Assembly: GCA_900540395.1 (NCBI GenBank)
Contig: UQFQ01000006.1
Location: forward strand, 1-64,000
Direction of reading: 5' to 3'
Origin: an uncultured Mollicutes bacterium
Lineage (GTDB): Bacteria; Bacillota_I; Bacilli_A; RFN20; CAG-826
Length of the DNA: 64,000 nt
Positions within the stretch are counted from its first letter, which is position 1. Every line of letters starts with the position of its first letter. The notes under the pieces are model-generated. The model saw only the letters and a list, made by a program, of their open reading frames with translations. It was not told the DNA's origin and did not search any database. Shown here piece after piece: positions 8,958 to 18,820 of the stretch. The position numbers were made by a program, and so were the translations under genes.

Positions 8958-11558
8958 TTATAAATTTTCTAATTTCTTTTTTATTTCGCTATATTGAGTT
9001 TTATATTGCTCATATTTTGCTTTTTCTAAGTCAACTTTTTGCTTTGGAGCTTTGCTAATAAATTTTTCATTATTCAACATTGCTTCACTACGTTTAAGTT
9101 CACTTTCAACTTTTTCTAAATCTTTATTTAACTTAGCTTTAAGTTCGTCTTTATTCACGCTATCTTCGATAAATAATGTTAAATCAGGTAAGACAATACT
9201 GCTAACACCTTGTTTATCTTCTTTAATAAGACTTAAAGATTTAGCAAATGAATAACGAGCAAGATATTTACTTAAAGGAGTAAAGTCGAAATTAGATTTT
9301 AATGAAATGTCTAAAGCTTCATTTGGTGCTAAAGAATTATTAACTTTGTATTGTCTAATAGCTTCAATTGCACTCTTTAATGCCTCAACTTTTTTAATCG
9401 ATGAAGCAAAAACTAAATCCTTTTTATATTCAGGGTAGTCTTCAAGCATAATTGATTCTTTATGAACAGGTAAATTTAGATAAATTTCTTCACTTATAAA
9501 TGGTGAGAATGGATAAATCATCATTAAAATAGCTTTTAATGTATAAAGTAATGTGAAATATGTTCCATCTTTATAAGTGTTTTCGTCTTTTAATGTTACT
9601 TTACTCATTTCAAGATAGAATGAGCAATAATCATCATAGACGAAGTTATATAATAAGTTACTTGCAATACCATATTCATATGAATCCATTGCTTTAGTTA
9701 TCTTTTTAACGACAGTTTCAAGTTTAGTAAGAATATATTTATCAACTAATGATAGTTTCTTTTTATCGATATCCTTAAGTTCATAGTTTTTATAATCTTC
9801 TGGAATATTCATTAAAATAAAACGAGCACTATTCCAGATTTTGTTTAAATAGTTATTTGCCGCTTTAACTTTTTCTTCGCTGAAACGCATATCTTGGCCA
9901 GGAGATGCTGTAGTCGCTAAGAAATATCTTAAGCTATCGACACCATATTCATTTATAACATCGATTGGATCAACACCATTTCCTAAAGATTTCGACATCT
10001 TTCTTCCTTGAGAATCACGAACAATACCATGAATAATTACGTCTTTAAATGGTGCTTTATCGGTAAAATGTAAACCTTGGAAGACCATTCTAGCAACCCA
10101 GAAGAAAATAATATCGTATCCTGTAACCATACAATCTAAAGGATAGTATCTCTTTAAATCACTGGTTTCATCAGGCCATCCTAATGTTTCAAATGGCCAT
10201 AAAGCACTAGAGAACCAAGTGTCTAAAACATCTTCATCTTGGACCCAATTTTCCATATCAGTAGGTTTTTGGGCGGAAACTAGTATTTTATCAGTAGTTT
10301 TTGAGTAGTAAACTGGTATTCTGTGGCCCCACCATAATTGTCTAGAAATGCACCAATCATCACAGTTTGACATCCATTGTTTTAAGACTTTTTCAAAGCG
10401 TTTTGGGAAGAAATTGACTTTATCAGCACTACTTGCTTGGTTTTTTAAAACCCTATCAGCAAGAGGTTTCATCTTAATAAACCATTGCTTAGAAAGTATA
10501 GGTTCAACAACAGCATCACTTCTTTCTGAGTGACCAACTTGGTGTTTGATATGTTCAATTTTAATTAAATTACCTTCTTCTTCAATTTGTTTAACTAATA
10601 ATTTACGGCATTCATTACGATTCATTCCAGAATATTTGCCGCACTCTTTTGTCATTGTTCCATCGGTGTTCATAATAACAGGAGCTTTAAAGCCATACTT
10701 TTTACCGATTATGAAGTCGTTAGGATCATGAGCTGGTGTACATTTCATTGCACCTGTTCCAAAAGAAATATCAACATATTCATCACCAATAACTGGTAAA
10801 GGATCGCCATTTGCTGGATTTATAACTGTTTTACCAATAATATCTTTATAACGTTTATCTTTTGGATTAACAACAACACAAACATCACCAAACATAGTTT
10901 CTGGACGTGTAGTTGCAATTGTTAAAAAACGGGTTTTATCATCGGTAAAAGGATATTTAAAATAGAAAAATTCCCCTTCGTCTTCTTTATAAATAATTTC
11001 GATATTACTTAAGGCAGTTTTCATAACAGGATCATAGTTAACAATCCTTTCACCACGATAAATAAGACCTTCATTATATAAATCGACAAAAACTTTATTT
11101 ACCGCTTTAATACATCCTTCATCAAGGGTAAATCTTTCACGAGAATAATCGACCATTATGCCCATTTTAGCCCATTGTTCATGAATAATGTGGCTATACG
11201 AATCTTTCCAAGCATAGCATTCCTTTAAAAAGGCTTCTCGACCAATCTTAAAACGATTAGTTCCTTCTGCGTTAAGTTTTGCATCGACTTTTGCTTGAGT
11301 GGCAATCCCCGCATGATCAACCCCTGGAAGATATAAAACATCAAAGCCTTTTGCTTTTTTATAACGACAAGTTATATCTTGAATAGTATTATCAATAGAA
11401 TGCCCGATATGGAGTTTTCCAGTAACATTTGGAGGAGGAATGACCATTGAAAAACGAACTTTTGAAGTATCTCCAGCTCTAAAATAGCCTTTTGATTTCC
11501 AATTTTCGTATTTACCTTCTTCAGTTTTTTTAAAGTCATACTTTTTATCAAGTGCCAT
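8958..11558 (-). CDS. valS: Valyl-tRNA synthetase
   Basis: ValRS charges tRNA-Val and edits threonine. The class I signature appears as LHIGH at about residues 49-53 and GRKMSKSLGNG near residue 521. The editing domain (TTRPETMFGD, FGTGAMKCTPAHDPND) lies between. The C-terminus carries the coiled-coil arm typical of ValRS. The length of 866 is normal. There is no T-box here: the gene follows ysxC by one base and must rely on an upstream promoter. Confidence 0.97.
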   Translation of the reverse strand: MALDKKYDFKKTEEGKYENWKSKGYFRAGDTSKVRFSMVIPPPNVTGKLHIGHSIDNTIQDITCRYKKAKGFDVLYLPGVDHAGIATQAKVDAKLNAEGTNRFKIGREAFLKECYAWKDSYSHIIHEQWAKMGIMVDYSRERFTLDEGCIKAVNKVFVDLYNEGLIYRGERIVNYDPVMKTALSNIEIIYKEDEGEFFYFKYPFTDDKTRFLTIATTRPETMFGDVCVVVNPKDKRYKDIIGKTVINPANGDPLPVIGDEYVDISFGTGAMKCTPAHDPNDFIIGKKYGFKAPVIMNTDGTMTKECGKYSGMNRNECRKLLVKQIEEEGNLIKIEHIKHQVGHSERSDAVVEPILSKQWFIKMKPLADRVLKNQASSADKVNFFPKRFEKVLKQWMSNCDDWCISRQLWWGHRIPVYYSKTTDKILVSAQKPTDMENWVQDEDVLDTWFSSALWPFETLGWPDETSDLKRYYPLDCMVTGYDIIFFWVARMVFQGLHFTDKAPFKDVIIHGIVRDSQGRKMSKSLGNGVDPIDVINEYGVDSLRYFLATTASPGQDMRFSEEKVKAANNYLNKIWNSARFILMNIPEDYKNYELKDIDKKKLSLVDKYILTKLETVVKKITKAMDSYEYGIASNLLYNFVYDDYCSFYLEMSKVTLKDENTYKDGTYFTLLYTLKAILMMIYPFSPFISEEIYLNLPVHKESIMLEDYPEYKKDLVFASSIKKVEALKSAIEAIRQYKVNNSLAPNEALDISLKSNFDFTPLSKYLARYSFAKSLSLIKEDKQGVSSIVLPDLTLFIEDSVNKDELKAKLNKDLEKVESELKRSEAMLNNEKFISKAPKQKVDLEKAKYEQYKTQYSEIKKKLENL

Positions 11559-11559
11559 A

Positions 11560-12165
11560 TTAATTTGCCTCCCTTACAACTCCTTCAATCATTTCTTTTA
11601 ATCTTAAAATACTCTTCTTATCGTTTATTGAAACTAACAAAGGAGGATATTTTTCAGGTTCAAAGTTAAGTTTATTTTTTAAATTTTTATAAATTTTTGA
11701 TCTCATAGACATATTTAATTTATCGCATTTGGTCATGCAAATTACAAAGCGATATTTATATGAAAGCAAAAAATTATAAAAATCTAAATCATCATCCGTT
11801 GGTTCATGTCTTGAATCAAGTAAAAATACAACAAGTTTTAAACTTTTATTGTCTTTAAAGTAACCTTCAATCATCTTTCCATAAAAAGCATAATCAAGGT
11901 CTTTTTTGGTTGAAAAGCCATATCCTGGACAATCGACCAAATAAAAATAATCTTCAACGGAATAATAATTTAAAACACGTGTATGGCCTGGTTTTGAACT
12001 TGTATAGGCTAGTTTTTTGGAGTTTGTTAACGCATTTATTAAACTAGACTTACCAACATTTGATTTTCCAACAAAAAGCACTGAGGAGTTATACTCCCCA
12101 GGTGCTTCTTTTACATCTACAATGCTTTTAATAAATTTGGCTTTATTAAAATAATAGTTTTCCAT
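11560..12165 (-). CDS. ysxC: Ribosome biogenesis GTPase YsxC/EngB
   Basis: This small GTPase of 50S assembly carries G1 GKSNVGKS at residues 33-40, the switch region KPGHTR, G3 DCPGYG and G4 TKCDK. The length (201) is standard. It lies one base after lon and one base before valS. The lon-ysxC pair is a conserved Firmicutes neighbourhood. Confidence 0.95.
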   Translation of the reverse strand: MENYYFNKAKFIKSIVDVKEAPGEYNSSVLFVGKSNVGKSSLINALTNSKKLAYTSSKPGHTRVLNYYSVEDYFYLVDCPGYGFSTKKDLDYAFYGKMIEGYFKDNKSLKLVVFLLDSRHEPTDDDLDFYNFLLSYKYRFVICMTKCDKLNMSMRSKIYKNLKNKLNFEPEKYPPLLVSINDKKSILRLKEMIEGVVREAN

Positions 12166-12166
12166 C

Positions 12167-14500
12167 TTATTTGAAAATAACTTTCACAGCATCATCTACA
12201 TTTTTCATATAGACAATTTTAAGTTTTTCTGTAATTTCTTTTGGAAGTTCGCTCACGTTATGCTTATTTCCATCTGGAATAATAATTTTTTTAATGCCAC
12301 TTCTCATAGCAGCTAAAGATTTTTCCCTTAATCCACCAATTGGAAGAGCATTACCTCTTAAAGTAACTTCCCCAGTCATAGCGATATCACCACTTACAGG
12401 TTTTTTACTTAAAGCACTGATAATTGCACAAGTTATTGCAACTCCAGCACTAGGTCCATCTTTAGGAATAGCGCCTTCTGGAACGTGAACATGAATATCA
12501 ATCTTATCAAAAATTTGAGGATCAATATCGTATTTTTCTGCATTAGCTTTAACATAGTCTAAAGCGATTTCACAACTTTCTTTCATGACGTCGCCCAATT
12601 TTCCTGTTAAAACTAATCTGCCTTTACCAGCAAAATAATTTACTTCTATTGCTAAAATATCTCCACCATAATCAGTATAAGCTAAACCAGTAACAACACC
12701 TACTTGTTTACCTTTTTCTTTACTTGTTGAATCAAATGGTTCAACACCAAGATATTTAATAACATCTTTAATAGTTATATTTACCTTAAAATCGGTGTTT
12801 AATCCTTCTTTTACTTTTTCAACAATTACTTTTCTAATGATACTAGCAATATTTCTTTCTAAATCTCTAACACCAGCTTCTCTAGTATAGCGATCGATAA
12901 TGTAATAAATGCTTTCATCATCAAAAGTAATAGATCCTTCTTTTAATCCATTAGTATCAAGTTGTTTTTTGATTAAAAAATCAGTTGCAATATGAAGTTT
13001 ATCAATTGCTGTGTAGCTAGGAACATGAATTAATTCTAATCTATCAAGTAATGGAGCAGGAATGTTTTCAATATTATTTGCTGTACAAATAAATAAAACA
13101 TTACTTAAATCATAACTAATTTCAAGGTAGTTATCGGCAAATTCCTTGTTTTGCTCAGGATCTAATACCTCAAGGAGAGCACTACTTGGATCGCCTTTAA
13201 AAGAATCACGGCCCAACTTATCAATTTCATCAAGTAAGAAAACAGGATTATTAACTTTAACCTTTCTTAAAGAATTGATAATTCTACCAGGACGTGAGCC
13301 AACATAAGTTCTACGATGTCCTCTAATTTCTGCCTCATCACTAACGCCACCTAAAGAACATTTAATAAATTTTCTACCTAATGCTCTTGCAATTGAACGT
13401 GATAAAGAGGTTTTACCACAGCCTGGTGGCCCATAAAAACATAAAATAGGAGCTTTTAAATTACCCTTAAATTTCTTAACACAAAGATATTCGATAATTC
13501 TTTCCTTAACTTTGACAAGTCCATAATGATCTTCATCAAGAACTGCTTTAGCATGATCAATATCGTTATCATCCTCAGTTTGCTCAAACCATGGAATTGA
13601 AAAAACAATATCAATATAATCTTGAATTAAACTTGCTTCAAGAGAGCCTTGAGGCATCATTTCTTTGCGCTTTAATTCATCCTTAATTTTATTTTTGACT
13701 TCTTCTGGATATGGGTTATTTTCAAGTTTTTCTATCGTTGAGGTAGAGTCTTTGCTTGGATCTTCTCCAAGTTCTTTTTTAATAGCTCTAATTTTTTCAC
13801 GTAAAAGATATTCTTTTTGTTGTTTATCAGTGTTTTGTTGAACTGTTTGCATGATTTTGCGATCAATATCATTAAGTTCACTCATTTCATTTAAAGCAAC
13901 TAAAACTTTTAAAAGACGATCATTTACTGTGTTAGCCTCAAGCAAATCTTGCTTAGCTTTTGGAGCTACAGAAACACGATTTGCTAAGAAATAACTTAAT
14001 TCAGTAGCATTGATTCCATGGGCTAATTGCTCATTTAGCCCTTGGCCATTGCCTCTGAAGAAATTTTCAAATCCATCACTTTGTATTTTCTTAATAATGT
14101 TAGTTATTAAACTGACTTCTTCTTTATTGTCTCCTAAAATATCAGGATACATTCTTGCTGTAGCATAAAAAGTATCATTGTCAAATCTGATAGAGTCAAT
14201 TTGGACTCTATCAGTATGAACAAATTTAGCTCTTAAGCCAGTTTTTGTATTTTCAATATTAGATATTTGAGAAAGTACACCTATTGAATAAATATCTTCA
14301 AAAGATGAAATGTTTTCTTTTTCTAAATCTTTTTGAGATACAACAATACAATATGAGGAATGAGCTGTTGTTGAAACTCTAACTGCTCCAACTGAGAATT
14401 TACGTTCTACAGCTAAAGTGATTTGAGAGCCTGGATAGCCAACATATCCTCTTGTAATAACTAAAGGTAATTCAAATATTTCGCTATTGTTAAAATTCAT
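12167..14500 (-). CDS. lon: ATP-dependent protease Lon (LonA)
   Basis: Lon degrades misfolded and regulatory proteins in the cytoplasm. The N-terminal LON domain begins in the first 200 residues, followed by a coiled helical region. The AAA+ domain has Walker A GPPGCGKT near residue 356 and Walker B FLLDEID. The protease domain has the catalytic serine in KDGPSAG (about 683) and the lysine in REKSLAA (about 726). The length of 777 is normal. The start is preceded by AAAGGAGG. No CIRCE element was seen upstream; the short gap after tig suggests read-through. Confidence 0.97.
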   Translation of the reverse strand: MNFNNSEIFELPLVITRGYVGYPGSQITLAVERKFSVGAVRVSTTAHSSYCIVVSQKDLEKENISSFEDIYSIGVLSQISNIENTKTGLRAKFVHTDRVQIDSIRFDNDTFYATARMYPDILGDNKEEVSLITNIIKKIQSDGFENFFRGNGQGLNEQLAHGINATELSYFLANRVSVAPKAKQDLLEANTVNDRLLKVLVALNEMSELNDIDRKIMQTVQQNTDKQQKEYLLREKIRAIKKELGEDPSKDSTSTIEKLENNPYPEEVKNKIKDELKRKEMMPQGSLEASLIQDYIDIVFSIPWFEQTEDDNDIDHAKAVLDEDHYGLVKVKERIIEYLCVKKFKGNLKAPILCFYGPPGCGKTSLSRSIARALGRKFIKCSLGGVSDEAEIRGHRRTYVGSRPGRIINSLRKVKVNNPVFLLDEIDKLGRDSFKGDPSSALLEVLDPEQNKEFADNYLEISYDLSNVLFICTANNIENIPAPLLDRLELIHVPSYTAIDKLHIATDFLIKKQLDTNGLKEGSITFDDESIYYIIDRYTREAGVRDLERNIASIIRKVIVEKVKEGLNTDFKVNITIKDVIKYLGVEPFDSTSKEKGKQVGVVTGLAYTDYGGDILAIEVNYFAGKGRLVLTGKLGDVMKESCEIALDYVKANAEKYDIDPQIFDKIDIHVHVPEGAIPKDGPSAGVAITCAIISALSKKPVSGDIAMTGEVTLRGNALPIGGLREKSLAAMRSGIKKIIIPDGNKHNVSELPKEITEKLKIVYMKNVDDAVKVIFK

Positions 14501-14531
14501 TAATTTCGATTACCTCCTTTATGGTATTTAA

Positions 14532-15974
14532 CTATTTATTTTCTTCGCTAACTTCTTTCTTTGCAGTTTTTGTTGTTTTTTTGGCTGTAGTTGAAGTTGT
14601 TTTCTTTGCTCTTGGTTTTTTAGCAGCTGGTTTTTCTTCTTTCTTGTCAGCTGGTTTTTCTTCTTTAACTTCTTCTACTTTTTTATCAGATTTTGTTTCT
14701 TGAATATTGTTAGCGCTAATAAATCTAACGATCTTGTTTTCGACTAAGGTAGAAATGACTCTTCCTTCATCGTTTTTATAAATATTTTTGATTTCATCAA
14801 CTTTCATACCATAGTTGGTAGCAAGTTGATTGTAATAATCTTCGAGTTCTTGTCTAGAAACAACTAAATTTTCAACTTGTGCAATCTTTTGGAAAACAAG
14901 GTATTGTTCAAGTCTCTTTCTTGCTTCAACTTTGAAGTTTTCTTCTAACTTTTCGTCGCTTAAACCAGTGATTTCTTTATATTGTTCATAAGTTAAACCA
15001 TTACTTGTAATTTGATTAATAGTATTTTCTTTCATGGCTTTAACTTCTTGATTGATTACATCTGCACCGATTTCAAATTTAGCATTTTCAATAATCTTAG
15101 CTAAAACTTTGTTGAATTGTTCTTGTCTAGCTTGGTTATCTAATCTATTTTGAACTTGTTTTGCTTGATAGGCTTTAAATTCTTCAACATTATTAACATC
15201 CTTAATGTTTAATGTAGAGACAAATTCATCATTAAGTTCTGGTCTTTGTTTGGTTTTAATTTCGTGAATCATACAAACAAATTTAGCTTCTTTGCCAGCG
15301 AGTTCTTTAACGTATTGTTCTGGGAAGGTGACGATAACGTCTTTTTTAGTTTCGCTAGTAACACCGATTAATTGATCTTCAAAACCAGGGATAAATTGAT
15401 TTGAACCAAGGACTAATGAATAGTTGTTTGCACTTCCACCATCAAATTCTTTTCCATCGATATATCCTTTAAAATCGAAGACAACAGTATCGCCTTTTTC
15501 AGCAGCACCATCTTTAATAACAAGTTCAGCATTATCTTCTAAAACATGATCAATTTCTTCTTGAATTTCTTTTTCAGTGGCTGTTCTTTTTTCTAGAGGT
15601 ACATTGATGTCTTTATATTGACCTAAAGTTACTTCTGGAGCAGTTGTAACTTCAAAAACAGCGGTAAATCCATCATCATTAAGTTCAGTAACATTAACTT
15701 TTGGTTGTGTATATGGTACTAATTTATGTTCACGAAGAGCAGAATTATATAATTCTGGTAATGCTTCATTAATTGCTTGATTTATTAATTCACTTGGATT
15801 AATTCTTTCTTTTGCAAGTTCAATAGGAGCTTTTCCTTGTCTAAAGCCTTTAATAGTAACTTTTTGGGCAAGTTTCTTTAAAGCTTTTTCTTGTGCTTCT
15901 TTCCAAGCTTCCTTTTCTACTTTTGCTTCAATTTCATATATTGAAGTATCTTTTTTTGTTAATTTTGTATTCAT
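14532..15974 (-). CDS. tig: Trigger factor (ribosome-associated chaperone and prolyl isomerase)
   Basis: Trigger factor binds nascent chains at the L23 exit site. The N-terminal ribosome-binding segment has GFRQGKAP. A central FKBP-type domain carries GDTVVFDFKGYIDGKEFDGG, followed by the helical C-terminal chaperone domain. The last 50 or so residues (from about 428) are an added lysine/alanine/glutamate-rich tail with KKTTSTTAKKTTKTAKK, absent from most trigger factors. A promoter lies directly upstream and SD-like GGAGG precedes the ATG. Confidence 0.95.
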   Translation of the reverse strand: MNTKLTKKDTSIYEIEAKVEKEAWKEAQEKALKKLAQKVTIKGFRQGKAPIELAKERINPSELINQAINEALPELYNSALREHKLVPYTQPKVNVTELNDDGFTAVFEVTTAPEVTLGQYKDINVPLEKRTATEKEIQEEIDHVLEDNAELVIKDGAAEKGDTVVFDFKGYIDGKEFDGGSANNYSLVLGSNQFIPGFEDQLIGVTSETKKDVIVTFPEQYVKELAGKEAKFVCMIHEIKTKQRPELNDEFVSTLNIKDVNNVEEFKAYQAKQVQNRLDNQARQEQFNKVLAKIIENAKFEIGADVINQEVKAMKENTINQITSNGLTYEQYKEITGLSDEKLEENFKVEARKRLEQYLVFQKIAQVENLVVSRQELEDYYNQLATNYGMKVDEIKNIYKNDEGRVISTLVENKIVRFISANNIQETKSDKKVEEVKEEKPADKKEEKPAAKKPRAKKTTSTTAKKTTKTAKKEVSEENK

Positions 15975-16000
15975 TGTTTTTCCTCCGCGTATACTGAAAA

Positions 16001-16030
16001 ATTATACATTAATTTCTTTCTTATAGTAAA
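16001..16030 (-). promoter_or_regulatory. Promoter of tig (and probably lon-ysxC-valS)
   Basis: On the minus strand -35 TTTACT (16025-16030) and -10 TATAAT (16001-16006) are 18 nt apart, with TG before the -10. The start site would be about 20-25 nt upstream of the tig ATG. Confidence 0.65.
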
Positions 16031-16080
16031 GTGAAATAACCTCTAAAAGAGCCTAAGGTCAAGAAAGTTTAAATATATAT

Positions 16081-17049
16081 TTAAATTTCATTTTCTATAT
16101 GGTTTAAATGCCACTGCCTGCAAGCATCAACAATCATTTTTTTGTAATAATTTATGTAACGTCGATTTGCCCCTTTTAGATAAAAATTGCTTGGACTTGC
16201 TTTCTTCATTCTATAAAAGTTTGTTGCGATCTCATAAATTGCATAGGCTAAGCTTGCAAGTTCTACTTTTGTAGTTAAATAGTTAGGAAAAAGCAAAGGC
16301 CTTACAGAACGATATAAATCAACTTGATAATCCATCATTCCTTCATCATGAGCTGTATAACATAAAGCAAATTCAAGTTCTGTTTCATAAGTCAAACGAT
16401 ATTCTTCTTTTTTAACTTTAAGTTCATTAGGAATACAGGCAAAATACTTACCATTTCTTGAGAAAAAATAAACGCTATCATCGTTAAATTCATAAAGAGA
16501 TTCAAAAAGCAAAGCATAATTTAAATCAAATTCTCTTCTTGATTTAAGAATATCTTGAATTCTAGGCAAAACATACATTTTTTGCTCGTTTTTAGGAATA
16601 TGAGTTTTCATAAATAGCAAAGACGTTAAAACGATATTAGGATCAGGATTTTGAAGTGCTGCGATGCAATTTGAAATATCAGGTACAAAAATTTTATTTT
16701 TATTCTTACTCTTAAAACTAGTAATATAACGCTCTAAGTCATATCGATTTCCTGGACTTAAAAACTCATACATCGAAATAAGTTGTAAATAATTTATAAT
16801 CACTCGATATGAAAGTTTTAGGTGCTCCGCAATTAAAACAAAAAGTTTCACTGCTTCTTTAAAATTACCTGTTAATAAAGTTTTTTCGTTAATTCGGTAT
16901 TCTCTATAAGCTGAATTATATTTTCCAAGAAAATCCAAACTTCTAATCTTTAAAAAGAGGGAATTAAAATCGCCAGAATCAATTTCTGCTTCAACAATAT
17001 CTTGATATTGTTCTTTTTTGAATAATTCTAATAATTGGCTATTATCCAT
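16081..17049 (-). CDS. Unknown helical protein between uvrC and tig
   Basis: This 322-residue protein is rich in aromatic and charged residues and predicted largely alpha-helical. It has no signal peptide or membrane segment. The first half has a TPR-like rhythm (pairs of helices of about 34 residues). The Mollicutes DUF3196 family has a similar description, but this cannot be confirmed by eye. It starts one base before the uvrC stop region, so it is cotranscribed with mutS2-uvrC. No catalytic motif was seen. Confidence 0.8.
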   Translation of the reverse strand: MDNSQLLELFKKEQYQDIVEAEIDSGDFNSLFLKIRSLDFLGKYNSAYREYRINEKTLLTGNFKEAVKLFVLIAEHLKLSYRVIINYLQLISMYEFLSPGNRYDLERYITSFKSKNKNKIFVPDISNCIAALQNPDPNIVLTSLLFMKTHIPKNEQKMYVLPRIQDILKSRREFDLNYALLFESLYEFNDDSVYFFSRNGKYFACIPNELKVKKEEYRLTYETELEFALCYTAHDEGMMDYQVDLYRSVRPLLFPNYLTTKVELASLAYAIYEIATNFYRMKKASPSNFYLKGANRRYINYYKKMIVDACRQWHLNHIENEI

Positions 17050-17050
17050 T

Positions 17051-18820
17051 CTAATTCAATTTCCTAACCTTTTCATAAAGTAGTTTAGCACTTTCTTTAG
17101 GAATTATTTGCTCTAATTCTTCAATTTTGGCATTTTTTAACTCACTAATTGAAGGAAAAGCCTTAATTAATTGCTCTTTTCGCTTTTCACCTATACCATC
17201 AACATCATCAAATACACTATTAAATACACTTTTATTTCTCTTTTTAATATGTGTTGTTATTGCGTATCGATGCACTTCATCTTGCATTCTTGTTAAAAGC
17301 AAAAATAGTTTCTTTTCATCATCAAGATAATATTCATTAAAATTTTCATCCATCAGAGCGCTTGTTCTATGTTTACTTGTTTTAACCAGACCAGCTATCG
17401 AAAAAGGTAAATTAAGCGCTTTTTTAACCTCTAATGCCGTTTCAATTTGCCCCTTGCCACCATCAACAATAATTAAATCAGGCATTTCACCATTTTCTTC
17501 TTTAACTCTTTTATAGCGTCTAGTTAATGTCTCTCTCATGGATGATAAATCATCTTTTTTGTTTACACCCTGAATATTAAACTTGCGGTATAACTTTTTA
17601 TAAGGAATACCATTAATAAATACAACCATTGCCCCTATAGCGTTGGTTCCTTGTAAATGTGAATTATCAAATAATTCAATTCTAGTTGGAGTCTTTATGT
17701 GCAAAATATTGCCTAATTTATCAAGTAAATTCAAAACGTCGTCATCTAATTTAGCGGTTAAAAAATGTTCATCTAAAGCTTCTTTTGCGTTTATTTCACA
17801 AATATCTAAAACATCATGTAATTTGCCTTTTGTTGGTGCAAACACATTTGCATTTTCAAAATAATTCATCAAATTATCTTTGATTTCTTCATTAGAAACT
17901 ATCACTTCATTTGGAATAGCGTTAATTGAATAATATTGATAAATTATTTCACTCACGAATTCATTAATTTCGCCAATGAGTTCATAGCAAAAACTTCTTT
18001 TTGAAAGCAAAATACCTTCTCTATATGAAAATAAAGCAATAGCAATATAGTTTTCTCTTGTATGAAAAGAGAAAAAATCACGATTTATCTTATCCTTAAA
18101 TTCAACATTTTGTTTTTCGGTAATGTGATTTATTGAATCAAGCATTTTTTTGTATTCTTGAGCACGCTCAAACTCTAAATTTTCACTATGCTTTCTGATT
18201 TTTTCCTTAAGATCTTTAACCAAATCTTGATTCTTTCCTTTTAAAAAATCGGCAATATTATCAACAATTTCTTCATATTTTTCTTTACTAACTGGTTTAA
18301 CGCAAGGAGCTAAGCATTGACCAATATGGTAATAAAGACAAGGCGATTTTGGAACATTATGGCACTTACGTAATGGAAAAAGTTTATTGATAAGATCTAT
18401 TACTTCAAATGCAGCACTACTATTAGGATATGGTCCGAAATATAGGCATTTTTTGTCTTTAACGTTTCTTGATAAACTAACATATGGATTTTCGACATTT
18501 TTATGAATCGCAATATATGGATAATGCTTATCATCCATTAAAAGTATGTTATATCGAGGATGGTTTTTTTGAATAAGATTCATTTCAAGAATCAAAGCTT
18601 CTTTTTCACTTTTAGTAATTATCGTCTCGAAATGATCAACATGCGATACCATTGCTGCTGTTTTTCCTGAATGCATACGCAAAAAATATTGAGAAACTCT
18701 CTTTTTTAAGTTTTTTGCTTTGCCAATATAGATGATTTCATCATCAGCATTGTGCATTAAATAGCACCCAGGATGATCTGGCAATAATTCAATCTGTTTT
18801 TTTAAAATATCATTCATCAT
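17051..18820 (-). CDS. uvrC: Excinuclease ABC subunit C
   Basis: UvrC makes both incisions in nucleotide-excision repair. The N-terminal GIY-YIG domain is visible as GCYLMHNADDEIIYIGKAKNL. A Cys-rich stretch follows (KCHNVPKSPCLYYHIGQCLAPC), then a UVR motif near residue 200, the RNase H-like endonuclease domain (LIIVDGGKGQIETAL) and terminal helix-hairpin-helix repeats (GIGEKRKEQLIKAF). The length of 589 is normal. It overlaps the mutS2 stop by 4 nt. Confidence 0.96.
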   Translation of the reverse strand: MMNDILKKQIELLPDHPGCYLMHNADDEIIYIGKAKNLKKRVSQYFLRMHSGKTAAMVSHVDHFETIITKSEKEALILEMNLIQKNHPRYNILLMDDKHYPYIAIHKNVENPYVSLSRNVKDKKCLYFGPYPNSSAAFEVIDLINKLFPLRKCHNVPKSPCLYYHIGQCLAPCVKPVSKEKYEEIVDNIADFLKGKNQDLVKDLKEKIRKHSENLEFERAQEYKKMLDSINHITEKQNVEFKDKINRDFFSFHTRENYIAIALFSYREGILLSKRSFCYELIGEINEFVSEIIYQYYSINAIPNEVIVSNEEIKDNLMNYFENANVFAPTKGKLHDVLDICEINAKEALDEHFLTAKLDDDVLNLLDKLGNILHIKTPTRIELFDNSHLQGTNAIGAMVVFINGIPYKKLYRKFNIQGVNKKDDLSSMRETLTRRYKRVKEENGEMPDLIIVDGGKGQIETALEVKKALNLPFSIAGLVKTSKHRTSALMDENFNEYYLDDEKKLFLLLTRMQDEVHRYAITTHIKKRNKSVFNSVFDDVDGIGEKRKEQLIKAFPSISELKNAKIEELEQIIPKESAKLLYEKVRKLN

